NCBI GenBank assembly: GCA_937975765.1
Contig: CALJUR010000095.1
Coordinates: 1-9,310 of the forward strand
Source: an uncultured Myxococcales bacterium
GTDB taxonomy: Bacteria > Myxococcota_A > UBA9042 > DTJE01
Direction of reading: 5' to 3'
Length of the DNA: 9,310 nt
In this document: positions 5,587 through 9,310 of the stretch, one piece after another
How the letters are laid out: every line of letters begins with the position of its first letter
Position numbering within the stretch: position 1 is the first letter of the stretch
Translations under genes and position numbers: made by a program
Notes under the pieces: generated by a model
Seen by the model: only the letters and a program-made list of their open reading frames with translations
What the model was told of the DNA's origin: nothing
Database searches by the model: none

Positions 5587-6069
5587 TCAGCGCGTCCTGC
5601 GCTCCGATGCTGGGTCCTCGCCAGCAAGGCGGAGGATCTCGTTCCGGAGTTCGTCGGAGAACCGGAACCCCGAGGGCGCCATCGCCACCATGGCATCGGC
5701 CACCGAAGCAAGCAAACCGGCGGACTTGGCCTTGAGGAGGATTCCGGCAGTACCCGTGAAGCGGACACCGAGTTCGCGCGCCATTCGCCGGGCGCGCAGA
5801 TCGTCGAGGATCGCGATCGTGTCCTCGCGCTCCAAGGCCAAGGCGATGACTTCGGATTCCCCCAGACCCAACGACGAGCGCAGGGCCTGGACCAGATGAG
5901 TGTCTCCAACGATTGCCACGGAGGCCCAACTGGGCAACGCCTCTCCGAACTCGGCAGCGACTCCGCGTGGCACCAGGACGTCCGCGTAGAGATTCGGCAG
6001 GAGATCCAGCAGGCGCCCGCACGCCAGACCGATGAAACAACTTGTGTCCGGAATGGCAAGGCTAGGCAT
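5587..6069 (-). CDS. DUF3368-type PIN-domain toxin
   Basis: This 160-residue PIN-domain protein has the DUF3368 layout. It opens with PDTSCFIGL (Asp8), has VPRGVAAEFGE (Glu40) in place of the second acidic site, then LGLGESEVIALALE (Glu71, Glu73), ILDDLRARRMARELGV (Asp89, Asp90), and GTAGILLKAKSAGLL near the C-terminal third. These proteins are presumed metal-dependent ribonucleases and toxins of type II modules. The start is ATG 6069, which overlaps the antitoxin stop by 8 nt. A longer reading to 6150 would add sequence that lies in another frame of the antitoxin gene. All acidic positions are kept, so it looks functional. It belongs with the UPF0175 protein upstream. Confidence 0.85.
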   Translation of the reverse strand: MPSLAIPDTSCFIGLACGRLLDLLPNLYADVLVPRGVAAEFGEALPSWASVAIVGDTHLVQALRSSLGLGESEVIALALEREDTIAILDDLRARRMARELGVRFTGTAGILLKAKSAGLLASVADAMVAMAPSGFRFSDELRNEILRLAGEDPASERRTR

Positions 6070-6283
6070 TGCCAAGATCCTCCGACACTTCGGAGGCCGG
6101 GTAGTTGATCGTGGGCACGCCCTTCTTGGAGAGAACTTCCATGAAGGCACGTGTGGAGAAACCAGCGACCTGCGCCGCCAGGCCCAGCGACGCGCGCCCT
6201 TCCTCGAACAACCTCACCGCCAGGAGCATCTGGGCATCGTCGTCGGTCACGTCGGGTGGTAGTTGCAGGACCGCCGAACGCAT
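6062..6283 (-). CDS. UPF0175-family antitoxin
   Basis: This 73-residue protein matches the UPF0175 pattern. It has a short N-terminal strand (AVLQLPPDV), a helix LLAVRLFEEGRASLGLAAQVAGFSTRAFMEVLSKKGVPTINY with a helix-turn-helix-like core, and a short acidic tail. UPF0175 proteins are commonly encoded directly before DUF3368 PIN proteins and act as their antitoxins and DNA-binding partners. ATG 6283 is preceded by GAGGAGGTG, a strong ribosome binding site with 4-6 nt spacing. Longer in-frame readings to 6412 give unlikely Pro-rich sequence. The gene overlaps the toxin start by 8 nt. Confidence 0.87.
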   Translation of the reverse strand: MRSAVLQLPPDVTDDDAQMLLAVRLFEEGRASLGLAAQVAGFSTRAFMEVLSKKGVPTINYPASEVSEDLGNA

Positions 6284-6299
6284 GGTCACCTCCTCGCGA

Positions 6300-6329
6300 A
6301 GTATATTCCCTGGGTACAGGTCACGTCCA
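6300..6329 (-). promoter_or_regulatory. Putative promoter of the UPF0175/PIN operon
   Basis: On the minus strand TGGACG (6329-6324) and TATACT (6305-6300) are spaced 18 bp apart, a fair -35/-10 pair. The predicted transcript would start near 6293, giving a very short leader that begins at the ribosome binding site. Confidence 0.4.
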
Positions 6330-6561
6330 TCTCCAGGGGCTGGCGACCCGTACCACGGGGGCCGCCGAGGAGTCGAGGGGTCGTTGAGTGGGCAGCCACG
6401 CCGAAGGCTCATTCATGGGCCTCTAACTCCTTGGAAGGCTACAACGATGCCTGGATCAACGAGGTCAGGTCCGGTCATCTCGCTGAAGAAGGTGGCGTGA
6501 TGGACCCGAAAGACACGAAACCGTCCCTGGCCGGGGGGCGGTCCAGGGGGGTACGAAACAG
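6330..6561. other. Stretch without a supported gene
   Basis: I see no gene here. A plus-strand frame around 6433-6525 gives protein-like sequence (EGYNDAWINEVRSGHLAEEG) but has no recognisable family, start site or ribosome binding site. It may be a decayed coding fragment. Confidence 0.4.
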
Positions 6562-6588
6562 AAAAGCCCCGGGGCTACCGGGGCTTTT
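6562..6588. terminator. Bidirectional intrinsic terminator, copy 2
   Basis: AAAAGCCCCGG (6562-6572) pairs perfectly with CCGGGGCTTTT (6578-6588) around GGCTA. The stem is nearly the same as copy 1 at 5319-5345, and the same TTTTCCATGG junction leads into the tRNA-Gly fragment. Confidence 0.85.
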
Positions 6589-6591
6589 CCA

Positions 6592-6640
<49 letters not shown>

Positions 6641-6663
6641 AAAAAGCCCCCGAGAAATCGGGG
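6641..6663 (-). terminator. Intrinsic terminator of the methyltransferase operon
   Basis: On the minus strand CCCCGA-TTTC-TCGGGG is followed by GCTTTTT. The stem is GC-rich with a four-base loop and a T run, a standard Rho-independent terminator for transcription coming from the methyltransferase operon to the right. Confidence 0.8.
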
Positions 6664-6733
6664 ATGTTGGATCGTGGATTCAAGGGGTTGGGCGAACATG
6701 CGCGTCGTTGCTAGACCTTTGGAAACCCCACTG

Positions 6734-6850
6734 CTGCGACCGCCCGCTGCGACCCGGGTGCTGCGACCCGATGGCGGGCATCATCCCCGACTATTCGGAA
6801 GTGGCAATGGGGTCGTTGTGCGACCCGCCGGTGTGACCCCGTGGTGTGAC
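6734..6850. repeat. Degenerate short tandem repeats, 13-14 bp period
   Basis: CTGCGAC recurs at 6734, 6747 and 6761 (spacing 13 and 14), and GTGYGAC recurs at 6818, 6831 and 6844 (spacing 13 and 13), each mostly followed by CC. Between them GGGTCG-TTGTG-CGACCC (6810-6826) forms a perfect hairpin. The array lies between the terminator and the last gene of the methyltransferase operon and has no coding function that I can see. Confidence 0.6.
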
Positions 6851-6879
6851 CCGGTGAGGGTCGCGGGGGCGGCCGACCG

Positions 6880-7518
6880 CTACACAGCGCCTGCCCCAGC
6901 GTGCTTTGCGATGTAAAGGAACTGGCCGTGGATGTAGTCCCAGCATCCTCGAAGCCAGGACATCAACTCCTGCTCCTCGGTGGGCGTGACCCCCAGTTCA
7001 GCCTTCCGACCGTCCCAGCGAGCGCACATGGCCATGTGGAAGCGATGCATGTCCGGGCCGCCCTCCATCACCTCGGGAGTGAGGTGCCAATGGGGCTGCG
7101 CATGCTCATGCTCTCCTCCCTTGCGGAAGTCCCACTCGGCCCGGAGGAGCAGTCGCTTGGGCTGAAGGGCGTCTCCGAAGTACACCTTCAAATTCACAGA
7201 GGTCAGGTAGCTCTGTCCGAAAGCCTCTTCGAAGTCCAGGAAGATCCCGAGCCACCAGGGCAAGCCGGGCAGGATTGGGACTACGGAAAGCTTCTCGACC
7301 GCGCCTGGATCCACGTAGATCGGGTCGCCCAGCAAGAACGAGTAGGTGCCCCGTCCGCCCCAGCGTCCCTCATTCCGGGCACACTTCAGCACACCGGGCT
7401 GGCATCGAGCGGGTGCGCTGTCTGAGACCCTCTTCAACAGGTGGGAGACGTTTGCCTTCGGAACAGAGATGCCCTGGTCAGTGATCTGAAGCTTCCGTTT
7501 CGGCTTCTGCTTGGCCAT
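6880..7518 (-). CDS. Uncharacterised His-rich protein linked to DNA methyltransferase
   Basis: I do not recognise this 212-residue protein. A basic N-terminus (residues 1-10) is followed by a mixed region with GDPIYVDPG (64-72) and a hydrophobic stretch around LPWWLGIFLDFEEAF (86-100) that is too interrupted for a membrane helix. The striking feature is a histidine cluster, HEHAQPHWH (137-145), with further His at 158 and 161 and acidic residues around it (Glu128, Asp130, Glu136). That could bind a metal ion. ATG 7518 starts 10 nt after the methyltransferase stop, so the two are one operon. Longer in-frame readings to 7620 overlap the methyltransferase and look non-coding. Its position fits a nuclease or accessory subunit of a restriction or defence system. 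I see no clear PD-(D/E)XK motif, so function is open. Confidence 0.8.
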   Translation of the reverse strand: MAKQKPKRKLQITDQGISVPKANVSHLLKRVSDSAPARCQPGVLKCARNEGRWGGRGTYSFLLGDPIYVDPGAVEKLSVVPILPGLPWWLGIFLDFEEAFGQSYLTSVNLKVYFGDALQPKRLLLRAEWDFRKGGEHEHAQPHWHLTPEVMEGGPDMHRFHMAMCARWDGRKAELGVTPTEEQELMSWLRGCWDYIHGQFLYIAKHAGAGAV

Positions 7519-7528
7519 GACACCCTGC

Positions 7529-9310
7529 TCACGCGCCGCCGTGGGCAGCGTCGACCAGTCGCTTGTGCAGTGGGGCATCGACGGGACACCCATCCCGAAG
7601 TGCGACACCGATCTCCGCAAGTTCTCTTACCAATCCACCCTTTTGGAGCATGTCCGGCGAGGGCAGCGGCATCGCGTCTACGTAACGCTTCGAGAGGTTC
7701 CACTGCCCACCACCAACTTGGACCGACACCCCCGCCAGAAGTTGGTCCGTCTTGGGGCAGGCCAGGAGCGCTAGGTACGCGAGGAACATGGCCTCGTCAA
7801 ATGCGGCCGGGCGTTTCGGGTTCCAGGCATACCCCTGAACGACGACGAACTTGCCCGTGTGGTCGTGGACGAACGCACCCGAGGACCCAAAGTACTTCGT
7901 GGCGAGACGGGGCTGAGGCAGTGCTTGCCACGCACGCTTCTCTGAAAGCCTCCACCACTCGGACGCCTGGACCCTGGCCCGCCCCATCAGCGCCTGGAGG
8001 TGGAATGACAGGATGGTCCTGAAGTACGTGGGCAGCCGCCTCCGAAGATCCTTCTCCTCCGCCAGCATCGGTCGCCCGTCGGAGGAATAGGGGTAGAAAA
8101 CGTAGGCCACGTCCTCCAGACGATTCTGGTGGATGGACTCGTTCACTACCGCTGGCCGGAAGAAGCCGCGCTCCTCCTCGGGAAGCCCGTCCAACTGGCC
8201 CTTCGGCAGGACGAAAGCCGCGTTGTAACCGGTGAGGACGCCCTGACGGACATCAAACGTGTCTGCCACGCGGGGAAGTCCCTCCAGTGCCTTCAGCAAT
8301 AGGTGGGAGGCCCGCGGCCTGGGCGCCCATTCCGTCCCGCCACCGCTTCCGACCTCCGACCGGTAGACACTGAAACCGTCAGCTTCGACCGCCTCTTCCT
8401 GGCCGGGAGAACGAAGACGCCGGAGGCTGCGAAGTGCCCGGGGCATCGAGTCAGGACGGAAGTCTGCCCAGACGGCGAACTCGTCCACCGGACTGGCAGC
8501 CTTCGTGGCCACGAATAGCCCGGCGTCCACCATGGCCCGCGAAAACACCGCTTGGCTCCCGAGGCGGGCAACCAGCGTTAACTTCAACCGGGACGCGAGT
8601 TCAACCCTGAGCCCGGCCAAAGAGTGCCCCTCCAGGAATGAAGCCGGAATGACCGACCCCAGTGTCCCCGTGGGACCCAGACAATCCGCTGCCCGCAGCA
8701 CGAAGACGCTCGCGAGATCGGGGCGTCTGCTTGCGAGTGCGCCCATGGACTCCTGGACATTCGTCCGCTGGGCCTCGGTCATGTCCTGCCACGACAGGAA
8801 CGGAGGGTTCATCAGGACGAAGTCAACGTTCGTGGGCCAATCCCGTGACAGCGCGTCACCAGCCATGACTTCCATGGTCAGGCGCGTACCCCAGGACTGT
8901 GCCTCCCATGCGATGGCGAAGCGGGTCATGTCGCAGGCGGCCTGGGAGAGATCCCACCCGATAACCCGAACTGTGCCGCGGAAGGCGCGTAGCCTGAGTT
9001 GCCGCACGGCCTCCCGAAGAAATTCCCCTGACCCGCAGGCCGGGTCAAACAGGGTCACGTGCTGCTGGTCCTGAACCATCCGCAGCGCCTCCTCCACGAC
9101 GGTCCGCACCAGCGGACTCGGGGTGAAGTAGGCGCCGGTGCTCCCGTCAGACGATCCAACGGCCGACGGCGCTGGCTGCAACTCCTCGAATAGCAGGGGG
9201 GGCATTGGAGGAAGCTCAGCAAGGTAGTGGGCCTCCTGGAACAACTGTCCCGCGGCATGACGAAGTACAAGCGGGACTACGACCTGGAGCCCTTCAGACT
9301 TACGCCCCTC
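7529..9310 (-). CDS. Gamma-class N6-adenine DNA methyltransferase, 5' partial
   Basis: The frame is open from the right edge to TGA 7529, giving 593 visible residues. The 22 residues before the TTG at 9244 (including GLQVVVPLVLRHAAGQLFQEAHY) read as normal protein, so the true start lies outside the window. Motifs run in gamma-class order: TGAYFTPSPLVRTVVEEAL (motif X, about 58-76), DPACGSG (motif I, 89-95, binds AdoMet), IGWDLS (motif II), AGDAL (motif III) and NPPF (motif IV, 168-171, catalytic). The C-terminal 300 residues resemble the target-recognition part of TaqI/Eco57I-type enzymes (VFYPYS, then a KYFGSSGAFV block). The reaction is transfer of methyl from AdoMet to adenine N6 in a specific DNA site. 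It could be a stand-alone type II methylase or the C-terminal part of a type IIG restriction-methylation fusion. The missing N-terminus decides. Confidence 0.93.
   Translation of the reverse strand, partial: EGRKSEGLQVVVPLVLRHAAGQLFQEAHYLAELPPMPPLLFEELQPAPSAVGSSDGSTGAYFTPSPLVRTVVEEALRMVQDQQHVTLFDPACGSGEFLREAVRQLRLRAFRGTVRVIGWDLSQAACDMTRFAIAWEAQSWGTRLTMEVMAGDALSRDWPTNVDFVLMNPPFLSWQDMTEAQRTNVQESMGALASRRPDLASVFVLRAADCLGPTGTLGSVIPASFLEGHSLAGLRVELASRLKLTLVARLGSQAVFSRAMVDAGLFVATKAASPVDEFAVWADFRPDSMPRALRSLRRLRSPGQEEAVEADGFSVYRSEVGSGGGTEWAPRPRASHLLLKALEGLPRVADTFDVRQGVLTGYNAAFVLPKGQLDGLPEEERGFFRPAVVNESIHQNRLEDVAYVFYPYSSDGRPMLAEEKDLRRRLPTYFRTILSFHLQALMGRARVQASEWWRLSEKRAWQALPQPRLATKYFGSSGAFVHDHTGKFVVVQGYAWNPKRPAAFDEAMFLAYLALLACPKTDQLLAGVSVQVGGGQWNLSKRYVDAMPLPSPDMLQKGGLVRELAEIGVALRDGCPVDAPLHKRLVDAAHGGA

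Noticed and set aside
5255..5899. Plus-strand open frame giving METRFELATSALAR-like protein
   Set aside because: This is the antisense of a tRNA-Gly fragment plus intergenic DNA and the reverse of the PIN gene. The similar GAGDEIRTRDVDLGK reading at the second copy is the same artefact, a known kind of spurious protein from antisense tRNA.
6433..6525. Possible short coding fragment (EGYNDAWINEVRSGHLAEEG)
   Set aside because: The composition looks protein-like, but there is no start site, no family match that I recognise and no neighbouring partner. Kept only as a note in the gap entry.
6734..6850. CRISPR array
   Set aside because: Repeat units are 7-9 bp with 4-7 bp between them, are degenerate, and there are no cas genes nearby.

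Overview
The window looks like one end of a high-GC metagenomic contig from a Deltaproteobacteria-like lineage, most likely Myxococcota or a close relative. Three features suggest this: a surface protein with a Cys-rich N-terminal domain and a thioredoxin-like C-terminal domain of a kind I associate with that group, an Asp/Ala-rich lipoprotein linker, and a large multihaem cytochrome. No rRNA, complete tRNA or phylogenetic marker is present, so the placement is an inference. Bases 1-19 are the 3' end of the Illumina TruSeq Read 2 adapter. They are not biological, and the first gene is cut there.

Left part (20-2711). A thioredoxin-fold surface protein faces a multihaem c-type cytochrome on the minus strand. 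The cytochrome looks like two ORFs separated by one in-frame TGA. The two halves share a frame, neither works well alone, and a strong hairpin with a GG-containing loop starts 5 nt after the TGA, as in a bacterial SECIS element. I read the locus as one 565-residue selenoprotein with Sec189, a lipoprotein-like N-terminus, a carboxypeptidase-regulatory-like domain, ten CXXCH motifs and one CX3CH motif. This is the most interesting item in the window.

Middle part (2820-6330). Toxin-antitoxin modules dominate: a truncated VapC remnant, a BrnT/CopG-type pair, a Phd-like/PIN pair, and on the minus strand a UPF0175/DUF3368-type PIN pair. A periplasmic cyclophilin-type peptidyl-prolyl isomerase sits among them.

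Right part (5319-9310). Two copies of a roughly 80-bp unit, each a terminator hairpin plus the 3' part of tRNA-Gly(GCC), flank the UPF0175/PIN module as direct repeats. Such fragments are typical scars of integration at a tRNA 3' end. To the right of the second copy lies a minus-strand operon: a gamma-class N6-adenine DNA methyltransferase, open through the right edge, followed by an uncharacterised His-rich protein, with an intrinsic terminator downstream. The layout fits stacked genomic islands (a toxin-antitoxin island beside a restriction-modification or defence island) at a tRNA-Gly gene whose intact copy would lie beyond 9310.
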